The position numbers and the translations under genes are program-made. The notes under the pieces are model-generated. The model was not told the origin of the DNA. It worked only from the letters and a program-made list of their open reading frames with translations, and searched no databases. Positions 32,191-44,539 of a stretch of 64,000 nucleotides of DNA are shown piece after piece; the first letter of the stretch is position 1; every line of letters begins with the position of its first letter. The stretch covers positions 26,832-90,831 of the forward strand of contig CANNZV010002613.1 of assembly GCA_947561585.1 (NCBI GenBank), written 5' to 3'. The DNA comes from Caprella mutica (lineage: Eukaryota; Arthropoda; Malacostraca; Amphipoda; Caprellidae).

Positions 32191-32791
32191 AGAAAAACTC
32201 AGTATTGGTACTAAGTGAAAATTAAGTGTAAGTGCTTGATGATAAGTTTAGAAATAAGTGAAAATTGATAATGAAATAAGTGAAGGATCTTTCTTTTTGT
32301 GGTGGCAGAGGTGGATACCTGAACCGGAAGTGAGGAGGACTGACCCGCTGAAAAGGGAATCAACGAAGCTACATCTTGATCTTGACGTTACATTGAAGAG
32401 TTTGAAAATCCTGATGTCACAGATCAGTGAATAGTGCTGAATGGTGCTGAATACTGGCAGCTGATGTACTTTATTACTCCATAGCGAAGTTTATTTTCAA
32501 GGTCAGAAACTTAGAAAGTTTATATTTTTTTAGTATTTATGGATGTTACTGACCAAGAAAGATATATAAAGATAGGAAGGCAACTTGATGGCAAATAGTA
32601 TGAAAATGTGAAAGTTATAATTCTTTGATATTTTAATGGGCCCACTCTGTGACTCTGGAAAAAGTAGTCTCTTCTGATGGACTAATTACTCTGTTGGAGT
32701 TTAGCAAACTTTAAAATGCAGTAATAAATTAATGAAAACTGCATAATCCACAGCATTTTACATTTAGCCTATAAAATTCACTTGTTAGCCA

Positions 32792-33059
32792 CCAGTCTGC
32801 AGAATGTGTCTCTTCTCCCGCAGAGATTTTAATTTGAGAGACAGTTACTCTCTGACTCTCAGTAGCAGATTCAGAATCTCCCGCAGCTAAATTAATGGTA
32901 ACATAGCCGCATAGGAATTAATTCAAAATCTCCCGCAGCTAAATTAATGGTAACATAGGAATTAATTCAAGATCTCCCGCAGAGATCTCAAATTTCTAAA
33001 ATTCAATCAAAAACTCCCGCAGAGAGTCTTGGAAAAATGTTCCATATTCTGCAGACTGG
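32792..33059 (+). mobile_element. hAT-type MITE
   Basis: A 268-bp element with TIRs CCAGTCTGCAGAATGTG / CATATTCTGCAGACTGG and a perfect 8-bp duplication GTTAGCCA (32784-32791, 33060-33067). It contains internal repeats TCTCCCGCAGCTAAATTAAT. Same family as 27007-27185. Confidence 0.9.
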
Positions 33060-33097
33060 GTTAGCCAAAGGTATTTTCCAGAATGAGGAATGGTAAA

Positions 33098-33500
33098 TGG
33101 CCAGTCTCAGGTCTGCAGAATATGGAAAGCTTCCCGCATATATTAACTGTTTAATCATTTATTCCCGCAGTCGCAGCATCAATAATAAGCCATTTATTAA
33201 GTTTAATAAGCTATTTCTCCCAGACTCTCGCAGGTAGCTACAATCATTTATTAAGTTTAATAGGCCATTTCTCCCGCAGGTACAATCAATAATTAAGTTT
33301 AATAGGCCTTCTCCCGCAGGTACAATCAATAATTAAGTTTGATAGGCCTTCTCCCGCAGGTACAATCAATAATTAAGTTTAAAACTTTAATAGGCCATTT
33401 CTCCTGTAGGTACAATTATTTATTAAGTTAAATAATCCATTTCTCATTCAGATACAATCATTTATTAAGTTAAATGATCCATTTCTCATGCAGATTAATC
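33098..33500. repeat. degenerate CTCCCGCAGG repeats, possible second hAT MITE
   Basis: A MITE-like end GGCCAGTCTCAGGTCTGCAG at 33111 is followed by units of about 39-45 bp containing CTCCCGCAGGTACAATCAAT and TTAAGTTTAATAGGCC. The matching right end was not found. Confidence 0.6.
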
Positions 33501-34160
33501 TTCTTTCTGTTAAGTTGGAGCTACTCTACTAAATGGTTTTGCCTATTTAAAATACAGGTTTGTGTAACGATAATTATCAATCTTCTATTAAACAATCAAA
33601 TGACCAATACATTTATTCTCCTACAATAATAATTAGGTCATATTATTTCAAATAATTTATATCAAATTCACAACCAAAAAATTTCAATATTTAAATTAGA
33701 AATTACTAAACAGAATTGGTAGGTAGACTTAATAATAGTATATATCAACTCCAGATCCTCAGGAATGTTAAATCCTGTGAAACATGTCAAACTGAAAGAA
33801 ATTCAGATTTCAATTTGTTCAAAATCATGTAACTTGTAAGGATTTGTATATCATTTTCGTAATTTATGCTGTCTGTTTTTCTATATGTTTTCACTAGTCA
33901 CAATTATTGCACTTTGACTCTTTTTGCCCAAAAAGTTCCAATGGAACTTCTATGGGCTTGAATCAATACACTTTAGTGTTCTTTTTAAATTTGTAATGTA
34001 TTTTTTTAATTCAATAAAATATTATTATTATTTATAATTTTTTTTGTTTTTTTTCAACTGAACAATTTCTGATGTTATAAGAGGTAAAAAAAATTAAACT
34101 AAGATATCAATAGATTAATATAAACATTTAAATAAAATTCCATTCAAAATTGGTTATCAC

Positions 34161-36220
34161 CAGGGCTGGGACAATATGACCTAACGAATATGACGTATAT
34201 GCTCTAATAAATATGATCATATGCTCTAAAAAATAGGACCATATGCTCCTAAAATATGACTGTATGCTCTAAAAATATTCTCTCAAGATATGACCGTATG
34301 ACCTTAAGATATGTTCATATGCTCTAACGTATGCACATATGAATTGAAAAACGAACGTGAATATTACGAAGTTTAAAATATAAGTTAGATTACTTGGTGA
34401 TAGTGATATCATAAAATGCCTTATTTTGAAGATATCGATTTTAAATAAAATACTGTTCATTGAATTTTACCATTAACTTGAATGGAATAACCACCGTCTA
34501 TTATAGTCTCTGCAGACTACACTATCCTACACAATCTACATACATCTATCAGAAGGGTAACTAAATTATTTACATAATGAACACAGATATTTTTTGAACA
34601 GCAACACAAACTTTGAGAATAAGAAACAAACACTTAGATAAACCTTATTGAAAAAATAGAATTAAATAATAAACTTGAATTACATTTAATAATCAAATGA
34701 TGCTTCAAATTTTCAAAGTGGAGGTTTTGTCAGCTCTAAGTATTTACGTATATATAATATTCCATCCCGCTATATTCCTCACAGTGAATATTTAATAAAA
34801 TTTAGAATGGGGCTAAACGTCTACTTTGGAGAAAAAGGCCATATCGCTGACGTCAGAAAGAAATTTAATGCAAAGGACTAGAAGAAACAGTCAGAAGGTA
34901 AATTGGCTCCATGATCAAAATCCCCTACCACCTGTTGTTGGCAAAGCTCATGCTATGCAGAATTGTCCACGGACAATTCGTTCACGAAATCCATTATTTT
35001 GTATTATATTCAATAAGTGTAATTATTTTATGATATATTATTTATATATATTCTGTAATATAAATGTAGAGAACACCCTTTGTTATGGTAATTTGAAATT
35101 CATGGTCTTTGCCTTTATTTTTATTGCAATCTTTTTCTCCTGCTGGCCAGCTACAGTAAAATAATAAAACTTAATACTTTTGTTAATCATATACAGGCAG
35201 GCCTTTTTACTCGGTCTTTTTAAATCTGCAATAATTGTCAGGCATGTCTCGATGTTATTATTACAGTACATAAACATAGAAAACAGACATTTCTTGTGTT
35301 GCTTATTTCACTGTAACTACAATAGTCATCAATAGTATTTTCAGATGAGGTTTTAAAAAGCACTTTTGGTTCAGAAATTAGTTTTGTTATAACAGAATAT
35401 ATTTTTAACACTGACTGCATAAAATACATACATGATACTTTTTATTTAATATACTACATGATACTAAACTTGATGACGAGTACTCGTAGAGTGCATAACT
35501 TCGCTGCCACTTGTAAATCTTCTAGATGTCTTTGACCATCCAATAATACTTGAGTACTAAATGTCATTGTCCTTTAGCCCGTTCACTCTCAAAATTGGAT
35601 GAAATAGTTCAATGATGATAACTAATCGTCCCACCAAATTTCAGGCAATTTGGTTGAATACTTTTTGAGTTATGCGAATAACAAAATGATAAATAAATGC
35701 CGCCATAAAAGTGCATATACCTTACCATTAGAGCATATGCCTTATTGTTAGAGCATATGTCTTATTGTTAGAGCATATGCCTTATTGTTAGGGCATATGC
35801 CTTATTGTTAGAGCATATGCCTTATTGTTAGAGCATATGTCTTAATGTTAGGGCATATGTCTTATTGTTAGAGCATATGTCTTAATGTTAGAGCATATGT
35901 CTTATTGTTAGAGCATATGCCTTATTGTTAGGGCATATGCCTTATTGTTAGAGCATATGCCTTATTGTTAGAGCATATGCCTTATTGTTAGGGCATATGC
36001 CTTATTGTTAGAGCATATGCCTTATTGTTAGGGCATATGCCTTATTGTTAGGGCATATGCCTTAATGTTAGGGCATATGCCTTATTGTTAGAGCATATGT
36101 CTTAATGTTAGAGCATATGCCTTATTGTTAGGGCATATGCCTTATTGTTAGGGCATATGCTCTAACCAAAATATGATGCATCATATGCTTTTATGATAAC
36201 TGCATATTGTCCCAGCCCTA
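34161..36220. mobile_element. non-autonomous hAT element
   Basis: TIRs CAGGGCTGGGACAATATG and reverse-complement TAGGGCTGGGACAATATG, with a perfect 8-bp duplication GTTATCAC (34153-34160, 36221-36228): a complete hAT-type insertion of 2,060 bp. No transposase is encoded. The left arm carries five or more CATATGCTCTAA motifs and the right arm carries the inverse motif TTAGAGCATATG amplified into a minisatellite. Confidence 0.92.
35716..36170. repeat. 20-bp minisatellite inside the hAT element
   Basis: About 22 copies of CTTATTGTTAGAGCATATGC with RGAG/GGGC and C/T variants. The unit is the reverse complement of the subterminal motif of the left arm. Confidence 0.95.
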
Positions 36221-36359
36221 GTTATCACACAAAACTCCCTAAAAGTATTAATTAAATAAATCTGTGGGATTGACCAGACGGGTTATTAATACAATTGGTA
36301 ACTTATAAACGAAATAAAACTTAAAACAAAAATTTAACTATGAATCTAAAAGTAATAAC

Positions 36360-36655
36360 GAGTTAATTTATTGTATTGACCAAACAAATTGTTACTAATG
36401 CAAATATGGAAAAACAACATTCTTAATTCTTAAAACAAATGGCATTGAATCCTAATAATTAATCTAATTTATAATTAACTTATTGTATTGACCAGATAAA
36501 TTGTTACTAATGCAAATATGGAAAAACAACATTCTTAATTCTTAAAACAAATGGCATTGAATCCTAATAATTAATCTAATTTAAAATTAATTTATTGTAT
36601 TGACCAGACCATTTAATACAATAAATTAACTCATTATTACTTTTAGAGGCCATTA
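36360..36655. repeat. tandem units of about 113 bp
   Basis: TTATTGTATTGACCA recurs at about 36370, 36480 and 36593, each followed by a shared block (GTTACTAATGCAAATATGG, ACAAATGGCATTGAATCC). Confidence 0.8.
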
Positions 36656-39278
36656 CTAATGCAAACAAGGAAAAACATTTTTTGAAGACAGTCTGTTGCA
36701 ATTAGAGAGTAGAGTAGTTCAGTAATTTCACATATTCTAGTGTAACAAAATATTAAGTGACATTTTTATCTGATGAGTTATCAATTAAACATTTTGTGGA
36801 GAGAAATTTAATCAGGATTAATATTACTAAGTGAAGTATTCTAATCTGAGCTCTTCATTGTATAGCCTGTCCAAAACTAAAGAGTGTGTCACTTTTTTTT
36901 TGTCTATTTTTCATGTCTTGCCTGATGGGCGACCTGTGTTTTACCAGTTTTTTCTGAGCATCCCCTTGTCTATAAAGCTTGGCAATATCAGAAATGGTGT
37001 CGGGACAACAGAAAGTGTTGGGCAAGCACCAATCCACTAGAGTCCTCATGTCTAGTGTATCATTGCTTTGCCCTCCATCCTTTCTGTTGGAAGCCATAAC
37101 AGAATAGTATGATTCAACTATAGCTTCTGTTTCTCCTAGGGACAAAGCAACATCTAATGCTATACATGCATTTCTTCCCATAGCATTATAGACGAGAGGA
37201 TTCGTATAAATTTCTTTCCACAAAGCTGCTTCGTCTACAGAAACGGTTACACGTTCCAATACATGATGTTCATTGGCAATCACTAGAGTGAACAACTCAT
37301 TTACTTGAAATGAGTTGTCAGAACATTTTGAAAATGATACCACTACATTGAAATCCTTACAAAGTTCTTAAAGTTTGATTTCCTTTTTGTAAGGAATGAA
37401 AATTTTAGCTCCTACTGATAGGAACAAGCTCCCCCACACCATGGAAGCAAGGCAGTCTTTGATCTTGTCATGGTATTTAGTTGCCATGGCAGGATCAAAA
37501 ACTAGATCCTCACTCTCCCTGATGTGTCGAAGCTGTGAAACAAACGTACAGAACTCAAAGAATTCATCCTTACCATAGGTGTACATATGAAGCTCATCAT
37601 AAGGAGTCCTTAAAGAGTCTACGTCTCTCTCACCACATACCAAAGAGAATGTCGCAGTGAAGTCTATACATTTTGAGAGCTTCTCAGCAGCAGGAATGAT
37701 GAGCCGTCTCCTGTAGGATAGACTGTCTTTAAGTTCTCCAATCAAGTGCCTGGCATCTGGGAAGCAGTCTTCATCTAATTCTCGATATTCCCAGTAGAAC
37801 GAAGGTAGTGCTCCTTTTCTCTTCTTCCGTGCAGGACCTTCATTAGCATTTTCTGTAAGAGAATTGAGAATTAATTTATGATAAAAGTAGTGAATAATAT
37901 ACCTGTTGGAAATTTCAATTCTCAACATGGCATCATGTGACTAATACTTTGAGAATTCAAATTAAATAAATACCTGGATTTGAAACATTGATTATAAGGT
38001 GACCGTCTTCAAGTTTACAACCCTTGAAGTATCCCCGTTGCAAATCTTCCCAGTGTAATTTCAATGTAGGGAGTCCGTCCATTGTTGATAAATTTAAGTT
38101 CTCCAAATGAGCGATCATTTTGTCCATTAGAATAGGGGTTTTCCATACTGGAACATCCAATCCTATGATACAAATAATATATAGTCATTAAATAATTCTA
38201 TTAGCATTTCATGAACAAATTATTTATTTCTGTAATTAGATATCATTTTCGAACCAAATAACAATTATTATCACCTTGTAGATAGATCATCGATTTGATC
38301 AATAATCCGAGACAATCATTGAGGAACAGAAGATCAAATACATAATCAGCTCCACTGATTTTGTATTAAGTTCCTCGTTGTCATCTGCTCTACTGAGTGG
38401 ATTGAGTGCGTGGAAGGTCCTATAGTAGTTAATATACGCTTCCACAACTCTTTCCAGCTGATGAAACAAATCTGAAAATAAATTTATTTGATATATTTGC
38501 TTACAGAGTATAATAAGCTACACCTGATAAATAAATTAGGTAGGTAGCTAACTATCTATACGGTTGCATACCTTTGAGCTGCGTACGAGCTAATGACGTA
38601 TGACTTCTCTCCATGCTGAATGCTTATAAATGCCCTAGCTGCGTCACCACTCCCAAAGCCAAATTCTGAAGAGAATACTCTGGTTCGACTAAGTATTCTT
38701 TTGAGGATTTTTGCAGATCTTCCATAATACCTTTTACCATCCAAAAGGTCATTTACCACCAGATTTAGGAGATGACCAGGATCCCATGATATTGGACATG
38801 AATATGGAGAGTCACCACAGTTGAGCTTCTCACATATCCTGTTATAGAACTCTGAGCTTCGAACATATTGGCCATCACATGTTGAACCTGAAAAGTATAT
38901 ATTATTAACATTATGAATAGCAGGGCAAATATATATGTGTAAAAAAAGATATTATGATATCATTAATTATTATCCATTGGGTTCTTACAAAAACGGCCAC
39001 TACAGAGGCATGAACCAAAGCAGATGGTTCATGCTTTGTATATTGAATGAAGAGAAAAATCACAAATTAATTAAATTTCAGATTAAAAATATTACTAAAA
39101 CAATTTTACTTGACATTCAGAAAAATTAGCATCCGAGTATTAAGTACTAAGTATTAATTAAAAGCTATATTTACTCACCAGTAATGAAAGACAAATGAGA
39201 CTGGGGGATGCCAAATTTCACTTGGATATCTCTCATAATTGAATCTGCCAATTCAATTGCAGTTCCTCCAACAACTAC

Positions 39279-40900
39279 CGTCAAATGGGGTAATAACGAA
39301 CGCTGGGCACATTAAACTGCTTACCATTTAAAAACTATTTGACGGATCTTAACAAAATTTTCAAGGGTTGTGTCTCTTGGTGTCTTCTGTCTGTTACGTA
39401 AATTTCAAAACTCTACCTCTTATATTGAACGATTTAAAACCGGAAAACCGAAGATTCGGAATAACACTTGATGTGGGGTATACCGAATCCAGTATTAATT
39501 CCCATTTATAAATTCATTTTGCAAGTTTTCTGTAGGGGGTAATACCGTTCTGTTGATTTCCTAACATTCGTAAGCACTTGGGCTCTATGCTGAATCATAA
39601 TCTATGAAGTTTAAAATGTGATCTGTATAGATTTATAATCAAAAAAGGTACTTTTGGTATATCCCTAACTAAGGGTAACTACCGAATATAGTTAATTATA
39701 CTGTATTATTTTAAGCTGCACTTGTAGGGGTAATAACGAATTGTTTCTTATATTACTGTTTATTGAATACCTAGCACAGCCATCCTTTGAAACAAAAATA
39801 ATGGAAACAATAAAGGGTTTAAACAATTGAAAACAAACATCTTTCAAGAATCTTCTGGTAAGTTACCTAAATTATAAGAACTTGAAAGTGAAATAAATGA
39901 ATCTTAAATATATAATTGCTCTAGAAAAATATAATGACTAGTAAATTAAGTTAACAAACTTCCTTTGGATTTTTCTTAGCACATTATCTAATGTGCAATA
40001 ACCATCAACCTTAACTTAGGCATTCCTTATCTCTCAGATCATAAATAGCTGTAGTGTAGAAGCTAACTCAAAATTTTATGTACCTTACCGTCTACTTAAT
40101 TAACTTTAACTTTCTCCTTGAAGACATACTGTCCTCTGTTGTTTATTGTATAAGGCACCTTTGTTCCAACGACATCGGCCATATTCTCCCATGATTCATC
40201 ATTATCTTTCATCATGAAGATTAGTTTTTCATTGTTAATTGGCTTCAAATAATTGACATGGATATCTCGTCCGTCTATAGCATCCACAACTGCTGCATAT
40301 TTGATTGTATTGTTTTTTCCTACAGTGCAGCGCAATGCAACCACTATACAATCTCCAACAGATGGCTTGGAGATTGGATACATATTTCCTAGGCATTTCA
40401 CTTAAAGTTACTTAATTTAATTAGTATAATCTGGAAGAAAGTTCAATTTGAATGATTCGGTATTACCCAACCATTCAAAGTATCTTTACAAAGTGGGGTA
40501 ATACTGAATTATGACATATTTTTGAAAAATGAGTTTTAGGTTGGAAACTAATTGTAAATATTAAGATTTAGTGATTAAACTAGTTGATTGAATGTCTATA
40601 CATCGTAAAGAAACAAAAGATATGGTTATCTGATGCATGTAATTCACTCAACACTAGGCATCAAAACAGCCTCAAATTTGCATATAATTTTGAATCACTT
40701 TTAAAGTGTTCCTGTAAGAAACTCAATAAAAGAACACAGTCATCCAGAACTTTATTTTATAGGTAGAAGACTCTGCTTCCATTTGATAGTTCAATATTTT
40801 CTCTATGTAATTTTTCTGAAAAGTTATGAATATTTTAGTGGAACATGGTGCTAAAATTTGGTATTACCCCCAAATTCGGTATAACACCAATTGACAGTAG
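39279..40900. mobile_element. DNA transposon inserted in an exon
   Basis: Ends CCGTCAAATGGGGTAATAAC and reverse-complement CTGTCAATTGGTGTTATACC. The sequence CTAC flanks both sides (39275-39278, 40901-40904), which may be a 4-bp duplication or a TA duplication plus shared bases. Deleting the unit restores an open frame in the host exon. About ten copies of GGGGTAATAMCGAA-like motifs lie in both orientations along the element. Confidence 0.75.
40096..40383 (-). CDS. ORF inside DNA transposon, unknown, possible transposase C-terminal module
   Basis: A 96-codon frame counted from the ATG at 40383. It contains VGDCIVVALRC, YAAVVDAID, VNYLKPINNEKLIFMM, DESWENMADVVGTKVPY and RGQYVF. This pattern resembles the SH3/Tudor-like C-terminal module found in some invertebrate pogo-type transposase-associated proteins. 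There is no catalytic domain, and an upstream exon may exist. Confidence 0.35.
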   Translation of the reverse strand: MYPISKPSVGDCIVVALRCTVGKNNTIKYAAVVDAIDGRDIHVNYLKPINNEKLIFMMKDNDESWENMADVVGTKVPYTINNRGQYVFKEKVKVN

Positions 40901-41589
40901 CTACTGGGAATATATCGTCACCATCTTCATAGTCTCCAGGATCTGATGAGTGGTAAACCTCTGGAGCTCCAACCGGAATCGCTCTTCTCTTTCCATTGAC
41001 CATCCTGACAATCATCACCGCTTGGTTTGTTCTCCTGGAATAGAAACAGTATTATAAACATAGACGTTCATTCCATTTGCAACCTGTCTCAGAGGTTTTA
41101 GCATTACTAGTGTTTTGGTCTTTCAATATCGTACCGATTGATGGTGGTTTTGTCTGCGGTGAAATACATATGTGGAGGGATTCCTGTATTTAACAAAGGT
41201 TTCAGAAGCTCTCGACCATTCTTCTCACAGATGTACACTGTCATAGTCTTTAACATCTCGTTAAACTGGTACCTAAAAGATAATTATATTGTTCTTATAT
41301 TAAAATCATACTTATAGTTGAAATTTACTTTGTTTTTCATTATATTTAATCAGTAAACAAGTAAATTAAATCTATTTGAACACGATAACTATTCAATATT
41401 ATAGTGAATTATATGAGACAAGAAAATGAATATGTAAAGTATGTAACGGCAGCACAGGCTCATCAAAAACTTACCGTGAGTGCCCAATATCGCCAACATC
41501 AGTGCCAACACTTTTGGCATTTCCCACTTGATTTTTGAAGCTTCTCCCAGAGCCTTTTGTTTTAATAACATTGTAATGGGAGCTAGTTA

Positions 41590-42310
41590 ATAGATTAAAA
41601 AGATTAGAATCTGAAATGTAAGAGATGCATTAAAGTATTAGAGTAATAAATTGTTAGATTAGGATACAGAACATTAAAATTAGAATAGGCATGTAATATT
41701 GTATGGTTACCTTTTGGTATAAGTACTTTAAAATTGAGTCAAAATATAGATTGCCATTTGTTTGTGAAGTTGTACTCAGTAGAGAAGGTGTTATATGTAG
41801 TTAGTTGCTGTTGAGCTGTTGTACAGTGAGGTTATATTGTGTGCTCTCTGTGATTCGTGTTATGGTTATGAGCTATAGTTAACCTGTGTTATGGTATTTT
41901 TCAGAAGTGGCAATATGTAAATATAATTGTGAATTTAAGTGTTGATACCGGGAGATTATAGCAATTCTAGATTGTGTATTGCACTGATACTTTAAGATTT
42001 GAAGCCAGCTTAGGTGAGCATTGTTTCATATAGCGTATATGTATATATTTTATATTAGTGTAGTAATTGTTCTTATGTTAACTATTTGTTTTCAGACTGG
42101 CTGTCAGTTCTGGAGTCTATTTGTGAAACCCTAAATAAGCTACCAACATCCCATGTATTCAACTCCATTTGTACATAAACCTATAGTTTGAAAATACATC
42201 ATCAAAAATCTGCTGCATTGTTAATACCACCGTTAAGGATAATAAAACAAGTTGAGGTTCAGTATTCTAGTTTGCAAGTCTTAATCAATGTTTGGGGACA
42301 CGGACTCCCT
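41590..42310. other. no feature recognised
   Basis: Presumed intron of the decayed minus-strand gene. A fragment CAGACTGGCTGTCAG at 42093 may be a MITE end. Confidence 0.35.
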
Positions 42311-42849
42311 TACAACATTAAGGCAGGTTCCGACAAGAGTTTCCGTTACAACATTGCTTCTTAATTTTCCTTCTTTGTAGTCCTTAGAGGTATTGTGAGG
42401 TATATCCTCCAAAGAAAAATGATTTTTACATCTGCTTTTTAAAGAATACCAAAGTTGATGCTTACCATTTTCATGAATATGAAAGTCTTTTTCAACTGGA
42501 ATGCCATGAATGAAACCGTCATATTTTTTAGTGTCTTTTCCAGAAATATCAAAGCATGGTCTGCACCTCAAAAATCTACAATTATTTATTTTTACCACCT
42601 CCAAGCATGTGTTTTCCATCAATTCAAGTAAGTTTCTTGCTGCTGCAATTTTACTTTGAATAGTGATGTTGCTGGTGGATTGAGCTAATGATAAAGGAGC
42701 AGTGTTTCGTTTGTCTTGGTCAGTACAATTTTCCCGTACTGGGCATGTGGGTTTTTTAGGAAACCATGCCATGCTATAAATCCTAATGGAAGATATATTT
42801 TGGAACTAATGGATAGGTTTAATTAACTTAACGTAGCAAGTAAAGGTAA

Positions 42850-43460
42850 CTGACCAGAGTCTGTCCAGACTGCAGGAACTGGTAAAGTGTTCTCCAAGAA
42901 ATCTTCCATTTTGGCTTTTGTTCTCAGTAAAATACATGTAAACATAGGAGGAAATTAAGGATTATTTGCACAGAAAATGCTAAAAATGTCCCATATCTGC
43001 AGACTGCCTGAGACTGTGAGTCTGTTATCTTTACCAGGTTAAATTCTGGTCCGTTATGAACTTATGAGTTTATGACTCCAAGAACTGGTAAACTGTTCTC
43101 CAAGAAATCACTATTTTGGCTTCTGTTCTTCACTTCTCAGTATAATACATGTAAATATAGGAGCCAGTCTGCAAAGCAAACCAGGACCATAAAGAGCTGA
43201 ATGCCAAGCTAGTTTGAATAATGAATAAAAATTGATTTATAAATTTACGTATATTTTGATGTGACCGCCCAGTCCAGACTGAAAAGAAGGTCTCCTCAGA
43301 CCCAGGATTTTTAACAAAAATTGGGGTTTGGGCGTAGCAAATAACATGGGAAGATAGGAATTAAATAGGACTTGGGCGCAGGATTAATCCACAAATCCTG
43401 CTGTACTTTTCAGACTGGCGGCCCCAGATTCCAATGATATCTCGGGAGATATTCAATTTC
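42850..43460. mobile_element. cluster of hAT-type MITE fragments
   Basis: Several CCAGACTG/CAGTCTG ends occur (42862, 43003, 43155, 43269, 43404), with repeated internal blocks AGTGTTCTCCAAGAAATC / CTGTTCTCCAAGAAATCAC and CATGTAAACATAGGA. Complete pairs cannot be assigned. Confidence 0.5.
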
Positions 43461-43657
43461 TCTTATAAAAATATTCCTGCAATGTCGGAGGATATTTTGC
43501 TATTAATTCCTATATTACCATTAATTTTTGGAGGAGAAACTGGAAAAATGTTGGAGGACTAGACAAATTGATGAAAAATGTTGGCAGCTATTTTTCAGAT
43601 TTTTGAAAAAGTCAGAGGAGTTAAGTGCACCAAATACAAACTGGGACTGACTGCATC

Positions 43658-43893
43658 CCAGTCTGTATTTGGTGCACAAAATTCCACTGACTTTTTGAAA
43701 AAGCTGAAAAAATCCACCATAAATTTCCAGTTCTATTGCTGATCCACAAACATTTTACCCATTTTCCCACCAAAAATTAATGGTAACATAGGAATAAATA
43801 ACTAAAAATCCACCGACTTTGCCAGAATATTATTTACAATGGAAAAAAATTCCACCGACAAGATGGTGGAATTTACCATGAAATACAGACTGG
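43658..43893. mobile_element. hAT-type MITE
   Basis: TIRs CCAGTCTGTATTTGG / AAATACAGACTGG with an 8-bp duplication ACTGCATC / ACCGCATC (one mismatch). Internal AATTAATGGTAACATAGGAA is shared with the MITE at 32792-33059. Confidence 0.8.
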
Positions 43894-44539
43894 ACCGCAT
43901 CTAATCCTCAATGCCCTAGAGTATCAAAACTATGTTTAAATTTATGTATAGTTTGATGTGACCGCATCTAATATAACGTATTAGCTGTGCCTAATTGCCG
44001 CACTAACTAAATTTAACATATTAATGGACTGAGAATATTTGAAGAAGTGAAAATTCATATTTGATGAGCCGCGAAGATTTGAAACTCCACATAAATGTCT
44101 TTAAAAACTTAAAGGTCCAGCTCCTGCTCCAAAGTTATCAATTAAATTTAAGGTTAATTTTAACATGAAAAAAAGTAAATTTAAAGATTCATCTTCAAAA
44201 CTAATAGAATCATGATCTAACATTTAAAAGATTTGTTTAATTAATCAGCTACTCTTCAATAAAAGGAAATGTTGACCAATTTCATGCTTTTATTTAGGGC
44301 TATTTGTTCAATTTTTTTTTTTAATTCCTGGAGTTATTAGTAATGTTAGAGCTCCTGCTCCCCTCTGCTGTTTGATTGTTCAGCCTAGTTCCCGCTCCAC
44401 TTCCAGCTCCTGCTTCGGAGTACCAAATTTGGCTAGCTGCGGAGCCAACTCCCCAGCTCTATGCACATGATCACTCTGGCTATTTGTAATGCTAGTAAAT
44501 ATGATCATCAGAAATATAGTTGAAACAGGGTTGGGATTC

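Larger units (their letters stand above)
26583..34045 (+). mobile_element. purine-rich LINE with intact ORF2
   Basis: A non-LTR retrotransposon with a PHD/coiled-coil ORF1 (26796-28467) and an endonuclease-RT ORF2 (28476-31799). The 5' leader probably also includes sequence left of the MITE at 26066 (GTGATATA-rich). A tandem-repeat 3' UTR follows ORF2; the 3' boundary is uncertain, possibly the AATAAAATATTATTATTATT tail near 34010-34045. Two hAT-type MITEs have inserted (27007-27185, 32792-33059). Fragments of the same family occur at 10060, 12601 and 44540. The sense strand is extremely G/A-rich. The clade within APE-type LINEs is not determined. Confidence 0.75.
36855..42772 (-). pseudogene. 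uncharacterised multi-exon gene, decayed
   Basis: Minus-strand exons recognised (in 5' to 3' order): 42772-42314, 41582-41475, 41272-41135, 41034-40905 joined to 39278-39179, 38887-38572, 38471-38275, 38162-37974 and 37852-36855. Most are bounded by CAG/GT sites with matching phases. The protein resembles long transposase-like proteins of invertebrates (CRPC motif; GTDVGDIGHSR; MYFTADKTTINRRTNQ; GSTCDGQYV; SWDPGHLLNLVVNDL; ESYYSVMASN..GGQS; RTLVDWCLPN), possibly RNase H-fold/hAT-related, but the family is not named with confidence. Damage: a transposon in an exon (39279-40900), an in-frame TAA at 37368-37370, and at least two frame changes in 38471-38275. No intact product is likely. The join between the first two listed exons is not phase-compatible, so an exon may be missing. 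Confidence 0.6.
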
